A DNA stretch of 64,000 nt from Nocardioides allogilvus (GTDB lineage Bacteria > Actinomycetota > Actinomycetes > Propionibacteriales > Nocardioidaceae): positions 1 through 64,000 of the forward strand of contig NZ_PZYX01000014.1 of assembly GCF_003047285.1 (NCBI RefSeq). The letters run 5' to 3'. A program made the translations under genes and the position numbers. The notes below the pieces were generated by a model, which saw nothing but the letters and a program-made list of their open reading frames with translations, ran no database searches and was not told where the DNA came from. Below are positions 42,930-51,165 of this stretch, piece after piece. The stretch's first letter is position 1; each line of letters starts with the position of its first letter.

Positions 42930-44750
42930 TCAGGCGCCGAGGCGCTCCTTGAGACCGTCGAGCTCGGTCCACAGGACGGCCGGCAGGTCGTCGCCGAACT
43001 TCTCGAACCACTCGGTGATCTGCGGGATCTCGGCCTTCCACTCCTCGACGTCGACCGCGAGGGCGGCCTCGATGGCCTCCGGGGTCATGTCGAGGCCGTC
43101 GATGTCGAGCGAGCCCGGCGCCGGCACGTGGCCGATCGGGGTCTCGACCGCGGCGGCCGTGCCCTCGAGGCGCTCGATGACCCACTTGAGGACGCGGCTG
43201 TTCTCGCCGAACCCGGGCCACAGGAAGTCGCCGTCCTCGGAGAGGCGGAACCAGTTGACGTAGAAGATCTTGGGCATCTTCGACTCGTCGTTGTCCTTGC
43301 CCATGTTGATCCAGTGGCTGAAGTAGTCACCGGCGTTGTAGCCGATGAACGGCAGCATGGCCATGGGGTCGCGACGCACGAGGCCGACGGCCCCGACGGC
43401 GGCAGCGGTCGTCTCCGAGGAGAGCGTGGCGCCCATGAACGTGCCGTGGGTCCAGTCGCGGGCCTCGGTCACGAGCGGGACGGTCGTCTTGCGACGCCCG
43501 CCGAAGAGGATCGCGTCGATCGGCACGCCGCGCGGGTCGTCGTACTCGGCAGCGAGCATGTCGCACTGCTTGATCGGCGTGCAGTAGCGGCTGTTGGCGT
43601 GGCTGGACAGCTCGTCGCTGTCCGGCGTCCAGGGCTGGCCCTTCCAGGACGTCGCCTGGGCCGGGGTGTTCTCCAGGCCCTCCCACCACACGTCGCCCTC
43701 GGGGGTGAGCGCCACGTTGGTGAAGACCGAGTTGCCCTTGTTGATCGTCGCCATGGCGTTGGGGTTGGTGTGCTCGTTGGTGCCGGGCGCGACGCCGAAG
43801 AAGCCGAACTCCGGGTTGACGGCCCACAGGCGACCGTCCTCGCCGACGCGCATCCACGCGATGTCGTCGCCGATGGCCTCGACCTTCCAGCCCGGGATGG
43901 TGGGCTTGAGCATGGCGAGGTTGGTCTTGCCGCACGCGCTCGGGAAGGCAGCGGCGATGTACTTCGTGACGCCGGCCGGCGAGGTGAGCTTGAGGATGAG
44001 CATGTGCTCGGCCATCCAGCCCTCGTCGCGCGCCATGACGCTGGCGATGCGCAGGGCGTAGCACTTCTTGCCGAGCAGGGCGTTGCCGCCGTAGCCGGAG
44101 CCGAAGCTCCAGATCATCCGCTCCTCGGGGAACTGCACGATGTACTTGGTGTCGTTGCACGGCCACGGGACGTCGGCCTCGCCCTCGGCCAGCGGCTTGC
44201 CGACGGAATGGAGCGCGGGGACCCACTGCACGTCCTCGCCGATCTCCTCGATCTTGCGGAGGACCTCGGTGCCCATCCGCGCCATGACCCGCATCGAGAC
44301 GGTGACGTAGGCGGAGTCCGTGAGCTCGATGCCGAACATCGGCTTCTCGGCGTCGAGGTGACCCATGACGAAGGGGATGACATACATCGTCCGGCCCTTC
44401 ATGCAGCCGGCGTAGAGCCCGCGCATGAGGTCCTTCATCTTCTCGGGCTCCATCCAGTTGTTGGTGGGCCCGCAGTCCTTCTCGTCGACCGAGCAGATGA
44501 AGGTCTTGTCCTCGACTCGCGCCACATCAGTGGGGTCGGAGGCCGCGTGGAACGAGTTGGGCTTGATCTCGGGGTTCAACCGCGTGAACGTGCCGGTGCC
44601 CTCGAGGGCCACGGTGAGCTGCTCCCACTCCTCGTCGGAGCCGGTGCACCAGTAGATGTTGTCGGGCTGGGTGAGCTCGGCGATCTCGGTGACCCACGCC
44701 AGGATTCCTTGGTGGGTGGTCGGAGCCGAAGTTTCTGAAATGGCGGTCAT
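42930..44750 (-). CDS. pckG: Phosphoenolpyruvate carboxykinase (GTP), copy 1
   Basis: 606 residues from ATG 44750. It converts oxaloacetate and GTP to PEP, CO2 and GDP in gluconeogenesis. The family marks are complete: [13 protein letters not shown] for substrate binding, the kinase P-loop [10 protein letters not shown] with the reactive Cys (about residue 273), GDDIAWM as the metal-binding kinase-2 motif, and the [14 protein letters not shown] and [19 protein letters not shown] blocks of the active site and lid. The length equals that of the well-studied actinobacterial enzyme. A divergent second pckG lies upstream on the same strand. Confidence 0.95.
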   Translation of the reverse strand: MTAISETSAPTTHQGILAWVTEIAELTQPDNIYWCTGSDEEWEQLTVALEGTGTFTRLNPEIKPNSFHAASDPTDVARVEDKTFICSVDEKDCGPTNNWMEPEKMKDLMRGLYAGCMKGRTMYVIPFVMGHLDAEKPMFGIELTDSAYVTVSMRVMARMGTEVLRKIEEIGEDVQWVPALHSVGKPLAEGEADVPWPCNDTKYIVQFPEERMIWSFGSGYGGNALLGKKCYALRIASVMARDEGWMAEHMLILKLTSPAGVTKYIAAAFPSACGKTNLAMLKPTIPGWKVEAIGDDIAWMRVGEDGRLWAVNPEFGFFGVAPGTNEHTNPNAMATINKGNSVFTNVALTPEGDVWWEGLENTPAQATSWKGQPWTPDSDELSSHANSRYCTPIKQCDMLAAEYDDPRGVPIDAILFGGRRKTTVPLVTEARDWTHGTFMGATLSSETTAAAVGAVGLVRRDPMAMLPFIGYNAGDYFSHWINMGKDNDESKMPKIFYVNWFRLSEDGDFLWPGFGENSRVLKWVIERLEGTAAAVETPIGHVPAPGSLDIDGLDMTPEAIEAALAVDVEEWKAEIPQITEWFEKFGDDLPAVLWTELDGLKERLGA

Positions 44751-45087
44751 GCCTGCGGATTCCCTCTCGCGCATTCGCGGTGGTCGCCTCGCTGAGCGAA
44801 GGCGCCTCCGGCCGTCGAGCGCATCGACGGTGGTGTCGTGGAGTGTTGATTGACCCGTCCGGCAACGCTGCGGCGACGGTTGTCGCCGAGGCTAACGTCC
44901 GCCCTGCGGCGTACATATTGGAACGATCAAGGGCTGTGACCCAGGTCCCACGCGCGGCTCAGATCGGCGCGTCAGGGTGGATGCTACGGGTTTCGCGGCG
45001 ACGGTTGCGAGGTGATCGGGTCATGGACGCAGACAGCCGGCCGCGGGCGAACCGCGGCCGGCTGTTGGTCGTGCACTGTTCGAGGCG
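44751..45087 (-). other. Intergenic region between the two pckG genes
   Basis: 337 bases. It holds the terminator of the second pckG at 45033-45065 and must hold the promoter of the first. CGATGCGCTCGACGG and GGCGCCTTCGCTCAGCGAGGCG (about 44800-44828) contain local symmetry, but no operator can be named. No gene is seen. Confidence 0.5.
45033..45065 (-). terminator. Terminator hairpin after the second pckG
   Basis: ACAGCCGGCCGCGG, loop GCGAA, CCGCGGCCGGCTGT: 14-bp perfect arms, 22 bases past the stop at 45088. Confidence 0.8.
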
Positions 45088-46923
45088 TCAGGCCTGGTCG
45101 TCCTCGAGCGCCTTGGCGACCCGGCGGTGGGCCTCCCAGATCGCGTCGGGCATCCGGTCGAACTGCTGGAGGTGCTCCTCGCGGAAGCCCATCTCCTGCT
45201 TCCAGCGGTCCGTGTCGATCGACAGGATCGTGTCGAGGTCCTCGGGGGTGATGTCCACGCCCTCGAGGTTGAGCTCCTCCTTGGTCGGCAGGATGCCGAC
45301 CGGGGTCTCGCGACCCTTGACCTCACCGTTCTTCAGCTGCAGCAGCCACAGCAGCGGACGCAGGTTGTCGCGGTAGCCGGGCCACAGGAAGCGGCCGTCC
45401 TCGCCACGCTGGAACCAGTTGACGTGCGCGAAGATCGGCTGGTCCTTGGCCGCCCCGACGATGTCGAGGTAGTGCTGCGCGTAGTCGCCCTCGCCGTACG
45501 CCATGAAGGGGCGGTTGGACATCGGGTCGTAGCGCAGCAGGCCTTCCTTGCCCTCCGCGGCCGAGGTGGCCTCGGCGCCCAGGGTCAGGCCGTCGTAGAC
45601 ACCCTCGGCGAGGTCGTGGATCGCGCGGATCAGCGGCTCGCGGTCGCGGGTGCGGCCACCGAAGATGATCGCGTCGATCGGGACACCGGTCGCCGCGTTG
45701 TAGTCCTTGGCGATGTTGGGCACGTTGTCGAGCGTCGTGGTGAACCGGCTGTTGGGGTGGGCCCACGGCTCGCCCGCCTGCTCGGGCGTGCGCTCCGAGA
45801 TCGGGTTGCCCTTCCAGTCCAACCAGCCCGTGACGTCGGCCGGCGGCTCGGGCGTGCGGCCCTCCCACCAGACCTCCTGGGTGGTCGGGTTGTAGGCGAT
45901 GTTGGTGAAGATCGCGCCCGAGCCCGGGTCGACCGAGTGCAGCGCGGTCGGGTTGGTGTTCTCGTTGGTGTCCTTGGCGACACCGAAGACACCGAACTCC
46001 GGGTTCATGCCCATCAGCTTGCCGGTGGACTCGTCGACCCACAGCCACGCGATGTCGTCGCCGTAGAACGAGACGTGGTAGCGCTCGCCGAGGACGTCGG
46101 GGGCCAGCATCATCGCCAGGTTGGTCTTGCCGGAGGCACTCGGGAAGCCACCACAGATGTGGTAGTCCTTCCCGGTCTCCTTGTCGTGGATGCCGATGAG
46201 CATGTACTGCTCGGCGAGGAACTTCTTGCTCGCCCACCCGTCGTAGGCACCCTGGCGCAGGCCGTGGGCGATCTTGCCGAGCAGCGCGTTGCCGCCGTAG
46301 GACGAGCCGAAGTGCAGGATCGTCCGCTCGTCACCGACGGTGACGAAGTAGCGCTGGTCCTCGGGCGTGCCCTGGCCGAGGTTCTCCAGGTCGCCGGTGA
46401 CGTGGACGGCGCGGACGAACTGGTCCCCGGCGTCGTTGAGGTGCTCGGCACCGACGCGCGCCATCCGCAGGATGTGCAGCACCACGGTGCGGGTGTCGGT
46501 GACCTGGACGCCGGTCGCCCACGGGGCGAGCTCGTTGCCGGGGGGCGCCATCAGGTAGGGGATGACGTACATGGTCTTGCCCTGCGAGGCTCCGCGCATG
46601 CGGTCCTCGAGCATGGGGACCATCTCGGAGGCCGGGCGCCAGTTGTTGTAGACGCCCTTGTCCTTCTCGTCGTTGGACGCGACGATCGTGCGCTCCTCGG
46701 AGCGCGCGGTGTCCTTGTGGTAGCTCCGCGAGTAGTAGCGGCCCTCACCCGCAGGCATGAGCTCACCCGCCTCGAGAGCCTCCTGGATCAGGCGCGCGTC
46801 ATCTGCGGGGCTGACCACCTCGATCCGCTCTGCGCCGGTGAGATCGGCGTACTTGCGGACGTATTCGCGGACCGCCGGGTTGGTCAACCCAGCTGCATCC
46901 AATGCCGCCTCGACATCTGCCAT
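45088..46923 (-). CDS. pckG: Phosphoenolpyruvate carboxykinase (GTP) homologue, copy 2, with Cys-to-Ser change
   Basis: 611 residues from ATG 46923, with AGAGG about 13 bases upstream. The same blocks are present: [57 protein letters not shown] and NWFQRGEDGRFLWPGYRDN. The P-loop carries Ser (about residue 264) where copy 1 and most GTP-type enzymes have a reactive Cys, and the SSYGG and GEGDYAQHY blocks differ too. The N-terminus has its own helical extension (VEAALDAAGLTNPAVREYVRKYAD). It may be a PEPCK with altered kinetics or direction, or another phosphoryl-transfer role. It is separated from copy 1 by a terminator, so regulation is probably independent. Confidence 0.88.
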   Translation of the reverse strand: MADVEAALDAAGLTNPAVREYVRKYADLTGAERIEVVSPADDARLIQEALEAGELMPAGEGRYYSRSYHKDTARSEERTIVASNDEKDKGVYNNWRPASEMVPMLEDRMRGASQGKTMYVIPYLMAPPGNELAPWATGVQVTDTRTVVLHILRMARVGAEHLNDAGDQFVRAVHVTGDLENLGQGTPEDQRYFVTVGDERTILHFGSSYGGNALLGKIAHGLRQGAYDGWASKKFLAEQYMLIGIHDKETGKDYHICGGFPSASGKTNLAMMLAPDVLGERYHVSFYGDDIAWLWVDESTGKLMGMNPEFGVFGVAKDTNENTNPTALHSVDPGSGAIFTNIAYNPTTQEVWWEGRTPEPPADVTGWLDWKGNPISERTPEQAGEPWAHPNSRFTTTLDNVPNIAKDYNAATGVPIDAIIFGGRTRDREPLIRAIHDLAEGVYDGLTLGAEATSAAEGKEGLLRYDPMSNRPFMAYGEGDYAQHYLDIVGAAKDQPIFAHVNWFQRGEDGRFLWPGYRDNLRPLLWLLQLKNGEVKGRETPVGILPTKEELNLEGVDITPEDLDTILSIDTDRWKQEMGFREEHLQQFDRMPDAIWEAHRRVAKALEDDQA

Positions 46924-47126
46924 CGAAAAGTTCTGCCTCTCGTGAGGTGCCGGGGTCGCCTCGTTCGCCCCCAGCCGCGCAACGTGCACGACACCATAAC
47001 GACCCTCCACCGGTCGGGGCGCGTCAGTCCATCAGCGGCCTCACCAATGCTGGGGAAGCGGGCTGATTTCGGGTTGACCGTAGGGGTCCGCTATCCTCAT
47101 CCGGTCGTGCTGTTGCAGCGCGACAT

Positions 47127-47199
47127 GCGCCTGTAGCTCAACGGATAGAGCATCTGACTACGGATCAGAAGGTTTGGGGTTCGAATCCCTACAGGCGCA
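47127..47199 (+). tRNA. tRNA-Arg (anticodon ACG)
   Basis: Acceptor GCGCCTG/CAGGCGC, D-arm GCTC..GAGC, anticodon loop CTACGGA between TCTGA and TCAGA, T-arm GGGGTTCGAATCCCT, discriminator A. Total 73 bases, CCA not encoded. Confidence 0.96.
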
Positions 47200-47205
47200 C
47201 AAGAT

Positions 47206-47235
47206 GGCCCCGACTCCCACGAGTCGGGGCCTTTT
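47206..47235 (+). terminator. Rho-independent terminator of tRNA-Arg
   Basis: GGCCCCGACTC, loop CCAC, GAGTCGGGGCC, then TTTT: a textbook hairpin and T-run. Confidence 0.9.
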
Positions 47236-47277
47236 GCGTGCGCCCGGATCGAGCCGATGCTGCGAGCCCTTCCTGCG

Positions 47278-47763
47278 TCACGTCGTGTGAGTCGCGCCCC
47301 GCGAGACGAGGTGGGGTACGGCGACGAGCAGGACCAGCAGGACCAGCAGCGACACCCCGCTGGCGAGGGTCGCGGCGGTCCGGTCGAGCACGACGTCGAC
47401 CACGAGGAACGCGATGCCGGCCAGCAGCAGCGCGATCAGCCCCAGCGCGAGCTCGGTCAGCACGTGCGCGGCGCGGACCAGCCTCGGCTTGGCGCCACCC
47501 TGGAAGACCTGGCGGTGGATGGCGACCGGCGCGAGCGTGACGCCGACGGTCAGGAAGGCGAGGGCGAGGAGGCCGAGGTACCACCGCTGCTGGAAGTCGT
47601 CGAGCTCGGTGAAGCGCGACTGGAACGGCAGCGTGACCAGGAACGCCGCAAGCAGCTGGACACCCGTCTGGCTGACGCGCAGCTCCTGGAGCAGGTCGGT
47701 CCAGTTGCGGTCGGCGCGCTCCTCGGGGGTCTCGCGCCGGCCCTGCCCGCTCGGCTCGCTCAT
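47278..47763 (-). CDS. Four-helix membrane protein (DUF6328-like)
   Basis: 161 residues from ATG 47763. A charged N-terminus (SGQGRRETPEERADRNWTDLLQELRVSQTGVQLLAAFL) is followed by four membrane helices: VQLLAAFLVTLPF, WYLGLLALAFLTVGVTLAPVAI, LALGLIALLLAGIAFLVVDVVL and GVSLLVLLVLLVAVPHLV. The NELLQELRVxQTGVQxLxAFLLTLPFQxRF-like start is typical of a widespread actinobacterial family (DUF6328 as I recall it). The function is unknown. It reads toward the tRNA-Arg terminator. Confidence 0.75.
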   Translation of the reverse strand: MSEPSGQGRRETPEERADRNWTDLLQELRVSQTGVQLLAAFLVTLPFQSRFTELDDFQQRWYLGLLALAFLTVGVTLAPVAIHRQVFQGGAKPRLVRAAHVLTELALGLIALLLAGIAFLVVDVVLDRTAATLASGVSLLVLLVLLVAVPHLVSRGATHTT

Positions 47764-47866
47764 GCGGCGAGCGTACGGCGACGCCCCGCCCGCGCGCTCC
47801 GCCCGAAGGGAGGTGGCCGGCCGGTCAGGTCGCGGGGCAGGGTGAGGAGGGACCCGAGGAGGCGAC

Positions 47867-48826
47867 ATGCGATTCGGATACTTCCTCTCGAGCGAGGAGT
47901 ACACGCCCCAGCAGCTGGTCGAGCAGGCGAAGCTGGCCGAGAAGGCAGGCTTCGAGGCCCTCTGGATCAGCGACCACTTCCACCCGTGGAACGACGCGCA
48001 GGGCCAGAGCCCGTTCGTCTGGTCGGTCATCGGCGCGATCGCCGAGGCCACCGACCTGCCAGTGACCACCGCGGTCACCTGCCCGACCTACCGCATCCAC
48101 CCGGCGATCATCGCCCAGGCCGCCGCCACCAGCGCGGTGCTGCTCGAGGGCCGCTTCACCCTCGGGCTCGGCTCGGGCGAGGCGCTCAACGAGCACATCC
48201 TCGGCCAGGCGTGGCCGACCGCGCACACCCGCCTCGACATGCTCGAGGAGGCCGTCGACGTCATCCGGCAGCTCTTCACCGGCGAGGTGGTCCGGCACGA
48301 GGGGCGGCACTACACCGTGGACACCGCCCGCATCTACACGCTCCCCGACGAGCCGCCGCCGATCTACATCTCCGGCTTCGGGCCGCACGCCACCGACCTC
48401 GCCGCGCGCATCGGCGACGGCTACATCACCACGAGCCCCGACCAGGAGCTGCTGACGCGGTTCGGTGAGGGGTCCGGCGGCAAGCCCGCGCAGATGGGGA
48501 CCAAGGCCTGCTGGGCGCCCACCCGCGACGAGGGCGTGGAGATCGCCCACCGGTTGTGGAGCACGAGCGGCCTGCCGGGTGAGTTGGCCCAGGTGCTGCC
48601 GTCGCCGCAGCACTTCGAGCAGGCGGCCGAGCTCGTCACCCCGGAGCAGACCGGCGAGAAGGTCGCCTGCGGCAGCGACGTCGAGGTCCACATCGAGGGC
48701 CTGCGACCGGCCGTGGAGGCCGGCTTCGACGAGGTCTACGTCGCCAACATGGGGCCTCACTACGCCGACATGATCGCGGCGTACGGCGCCGAGGTGCTGC
48801 CCGCACTGCGTGAGTCCACCGCGTGA
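47867..48826 (+). CDS. F420-dependent LLM-class oxidoreductase (TIGR03557 type)
   Basis: 319 residues, a TIM-barrel luciferase-like protein: RFGYFLSSEEYTPQQLVEQAKLAEKAGFEALWISDHFHPW at the start, the non-prolyl peptide region LPVTTAVTCPTYRIHPA, LGLGSGEALNEHILG for F420 phosphate binding, and the C-terminal GFDEVYVANMGPHY. It is close to F420-dependent glucose-6-phosphate dehydrogenase in plan and uses F420 rather than FMN. The substrate is unknown. GAGGAGG before ATG 47867 supports the start. It is followed by the Rho_N-like gene on the same strand. Confidence 0.88.
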   Translation: MRFGYFLSSEEYTPQQLVEQAKLAEKAGFEALWISDHFHPWNDAQGQSPFVWSVIGAIAEATDLPVTTAVTCPTYRIHPAIIAQAAATSAVLLEGRFTLGLGSGEALNEHILGQAWPTAHTRLDMLEEAVDVIRQLFTGEVVRHEGRHYTVDTARIYTLPDEPPPIYISGFGPHATDLAARIGDGYITTSPDQELLTRFGEGSGGKPAQMGTKACWAPTRDEGVEIAHRLWSTSGLPGELAQVLPSPQHFEQAAELVTPEQTGEKVACGSDVEVHIEGLRPAVEAGFDEVYVANMGPHYADMIAAYGAEVLPALRESTA

Positions 48827-48844
48827 CCACCTGAAGGAGGAGAC

Positions 48845-49117
48845 ATGCCAGGCAAGAAGGAACCCGGACCGTCCGTCAAGGACGCCGAGATGTACGAGGC
48901 GCTGCGCGACGACGGCGCGAGCAAGGAGAAGGCCGCGCGGATCGCCAACGCAGCCGCGGCCGAGGGCCGCTCGACCGTCGGCGAGCGCGGCGGCGAGGCC
49001 ACCGACTACGACGACCGCACGGTCGAGGAGCTGCGCGAGCGTGCGGCCGAGCTCGACATCGAGGGGCGTTCCCAGATGAGCAAGGACGAGTTGATCGAGG
49101 CCCTCCGGCACCACTGA
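48845..49117 (+). CDS. Small Rho_N/SAP-like domain protein
   Basis: 90 residues after a GAAGGAGGAG ribosome site. The N-terminal half is charged helices (VKDAEMYEALRDDGASKEKAARIANAAA). The C-terminal half is a Rho termination factor N-terminal-like helix-extended-loop-helix (YDDRTVEELRERAAELDIEGRSQMSKDELIEALRHH). These proteins (sometimes labelled DUF7218) are widespread and probably bind nucleic acid. It lies 18 bases after the F420-dependent enzyme, possibly in its operon. Confidence 0.82.
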   Translation: MPGKKEPGPSVKDAEMYEALRDDGASKEKAARIANAAAAEGRSTVGERGGEATDYDDRTVEELRERAAELDIEGRSQMSKDELIEALRHH

Positions 49118-49214
49118 CCCGCACGCGTGACCCCGTGTGAGCGTGGTCGTTGAGCCCTCAGACCCTGGTCGGGTGCGCTCGGCGCCCGACATCCCCAACG
49201 GAGGTTCAACGATC

Positions 49215-50672
49215 GTGCGACTCAAGACCACCCTCGCGCTGGGCGCCGCCGCCCTTGCGACCACGGCCAGTCTCGTGGCCCCGACGACGCTCGTCGCACA
49301 GGCCAACGCCGCCGACGACCGCGCCAACGTCTCGGCCTTCCTGGCCGAGCAGCTGTCGACGTTGTCCGCCTCGGCGCCCGCCGCCGTCATGGTGCACGGA
49401 GCGACGCTGACGCAGGCCCAGGCGGCGGTGACCAACACCGGGATGAAGCGGGTCACCACCTTCCGCAAGATCGGCGTCGTCGTCGCGACCGGCACCGCGT
49501 CGCAGATCCAGGCCGTGCGCAGCCAGCCCGGCGTGACATACGTCGAGGGCAACGCCCCGATCGAGCTCTTCCAGGACACCAGCAACGTCGCCACCCGTGG
49601 CTTCGAGGCGACCCAGACGCTCACCGGCGCGGACGGCACGAGGCTGACCGGCAACGGCGTCAGCGTCGCGGTCATCGACTCCGGCATCGACCCGACCCAC
49701 CCCTACTTCAAGGAGGCCGACGGCAGCAGCGCCGTGGTCGCCAACCTGAAGACGCTCTGCGACCCGTTCGACCTGATCTGCTCGGTCCAGAAGGTCCCCA
49801 ACTCCGTCGACACCGACACGCTGGCCGTCGGCGGCCACGGCACCCACGTCAGCGGCATCGTCGCCGGCAACCCGGTGACCATCGCCGGTGGCAAGAAGCT
49901 GCAGGGCGCCGCTCCCGGCGCCAAGCTCGTCTCGCTGTCCACCGGCGCAGGCCTGTTCATCATCGGTGCCGACGCGGCCCTCAACTGGGTGCTGGAGAAC
50001 CACGCGGCCCCGTGCGGCGCGGGCGTCCCGGCGACCACCTGCCCGCCGATCAAGGTCACCAACAACTCCTACGGCCCCTCCGGCGGCGGTGACCTCGAGC
50101 CCGAGTCGGCGACCGTCAAGATCCAGCGTGCGCTGGTCGCCGAGGGTGTCGTGACCGTGTGGGCCGCCGGCAACGACGGTGGCAACGGCTCGGAGAGCCT
50201 GACCAACCCGCCCGGCCAGGACCCGACCGGCGGCATCCTCTCGGTTGCCTCCTACTTCGACGAGAACACCGGCACCCGTGACGGCGTCGTGTCCGAGTTC
50301 TCCTCGCGCGGGGACGCCTCGCGCACCCAGACCTGGCCCGACATCTCCGCCCCGGGCGAGGACATCACCTCGGCGTGCCGCCTCTACCTCGTGATCTGCT
50401 CCACGGGCGGCGCTCCCGAGAACGGTCCGGGCATGCTCGACGTCGGGACGTTCAACACGATCAGCGGTACGTCGATGGCTGCACCTCATATCGCCGGCAT
50501 CGTGGCCCAGCTCTTCCAGGCCAACCCGTCCGCTTCGCCGGCCCAGGTGGAGGCCGCCCTCAAGGCGACCGCCCACAAGTACACCGACGGAGCCCACTAC
50601 GTCAGCGGAACGTCGTACGACAAGGGCTTCGGCCTTGTCGACGTGGTCGCAGCTGCGGCAGCGATCCGCTGA
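49215..50672 (+). CDS. Secreted S8 subtilisin-like serine protease with inhibitor propeptide
   Basis: 485 residues from GTG 49215, with GGAGG upstream. A signal peptide (TTLALGAAALATTASLVAPT, cleaved near ANA) is followed by an I9-type propeptide (AAVMVHGATLTQAQAAV to QPGVTYVEGNAPIELF) and the catalytic domain: Asp in VAVIDSGIDPTHPYF, His in GGHGTHVSGIVAG, Asn in VWAAGNDGGNG and Ser in SGTSMAAPHIAGI. The disulphide-like Cys pairs (CDPFDLIC, CGAGVPATTC, CRLYLVIC) fit a stable exported enzyme. It is probably a nutritional or processing protease. A strong terminator follows. Confidence 0.92.
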   Translation: MRLKTTLALGAAALATTASLVAPTTLVAQANAADDRANVSAFLAEQLSTLSASAPAAVMVHGATLTQAQAAVTNTGMKRVTTFRKIGVVVATGTASQIQAVRSQPGVTYVEGNAPIELFQDTSNVATRGFEATQTLTGADGTRLTGNGVSVAVIDSGIDPTHPYFKEADGSSAVVANLKTLCDPFDLICSVQKVPNSVDTDTLAVGGHGTHVSGIVAGNPVTIAGGKKLQGAAPGAKLVSLSTGAGLFIIGADAALNWVLENHAAPCGAGVPATTCPPIKVTNNSYGPSGGGDLEPESATVKIQRALVAEGVVTVWAAGNDGGNGSESLTNPPGQDPTGGILSVASYFDENTGTRDGVVSEFSSRGDASRTQTWPDISAPGEDITSACRLYLVICSTGGAPENGPGMLDVGTFNTISGTSMAAPHIAGIVAQLFQANPSASPAQVEAALKATAHKYTDGAHYVSGTSYDKGFGLVDVVAAAAAIR

Positions 50673-50729
50673 GAGAGGCCGCGCGCTCCTCTGAGTGAGC
50701 GCATGGCCTGAGTGCCGGGGGGCACCGCG

Positions 50730-50762
50730 GCGGCCGACGCACCAAGGGGGTGCGTCGGCCGC
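50730..50762 (+). terminator. Terminator of the secreted protease
   Basis: GCGGCCGACGCACC and GGTGCGTCGGCCGC with a 5-base loop (AAGGG). Exact 14-bp arms, 57 bases past the stop. Confidence 0.85.
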
Positions 50763-50865
50763 TCGCGATTTCGACACATTGCACCCACAGGGGTGATGAA
50801 CGGTCCGGTGACCCGTGACAGGTTCGAAGTGCGTCCGAACGGGGCGCGACGACGAAGGGAACCGC

Positions 50866-51039
50866 ATGGGACTCGACGACAAGATCAAGAACAAGGCAGA
50901 AGACCTCTCGGGCAAGGCCAAGGAGGGCGCCGGCAAGGCGACCGACGACGAGAGCCTGGAAGCCGAGGGCAAGGGCGACCAGACCTCCTCGGACATCAAG
51001 CAGGCCGGCGAGAAGGTCAAGGACGCCTTCAAGCACTGA
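50866..51039 (+). CDS. CsbD-family stress protein
   Basis: 57 residues from ATG 50866: GLDDKIKNKAEDLSGKAKEGAGK, the characteristic repeat-like Lys/Ala/Gly/Asp pattern of CsbD, and DIKQAGEKVKDAFKH at the end. CsbD proteins are small, disordered and induced by general stress, often under alternative sigma factors. It is monocistronic, with a terminator 32 bases past the stop. Confidence 0.92.
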   Translation: MGLDDKIKNKAEDLSGKAKEGAGKATDDESLEAEGKGDQTSSDIKQAGEKVKDAFKH

Positions 51040-51070
51040 CGCTCCCTGCACGTTGTCAGGACAGACAACA

Positions 51071-51112
51071 CCGGACGGGACATCGACTCGAGCAGTCGGT
51101 GTCCCGTTCCGG
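51071..51112 (+). terminator. Terminator of the CsbD gene
   Basis: CCGGACGGGACATCGACT pairs with AGTCGGTGTCCCGTTCCGG with one bulge and one wobble, then ATTTCG. Confidence 0.7.
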
Positions 51113-51165
51113 ATTTCGCGCATCCAGCATCCACCGCTGTCGGTGCCTGATGGCAGGCTGCGGCC

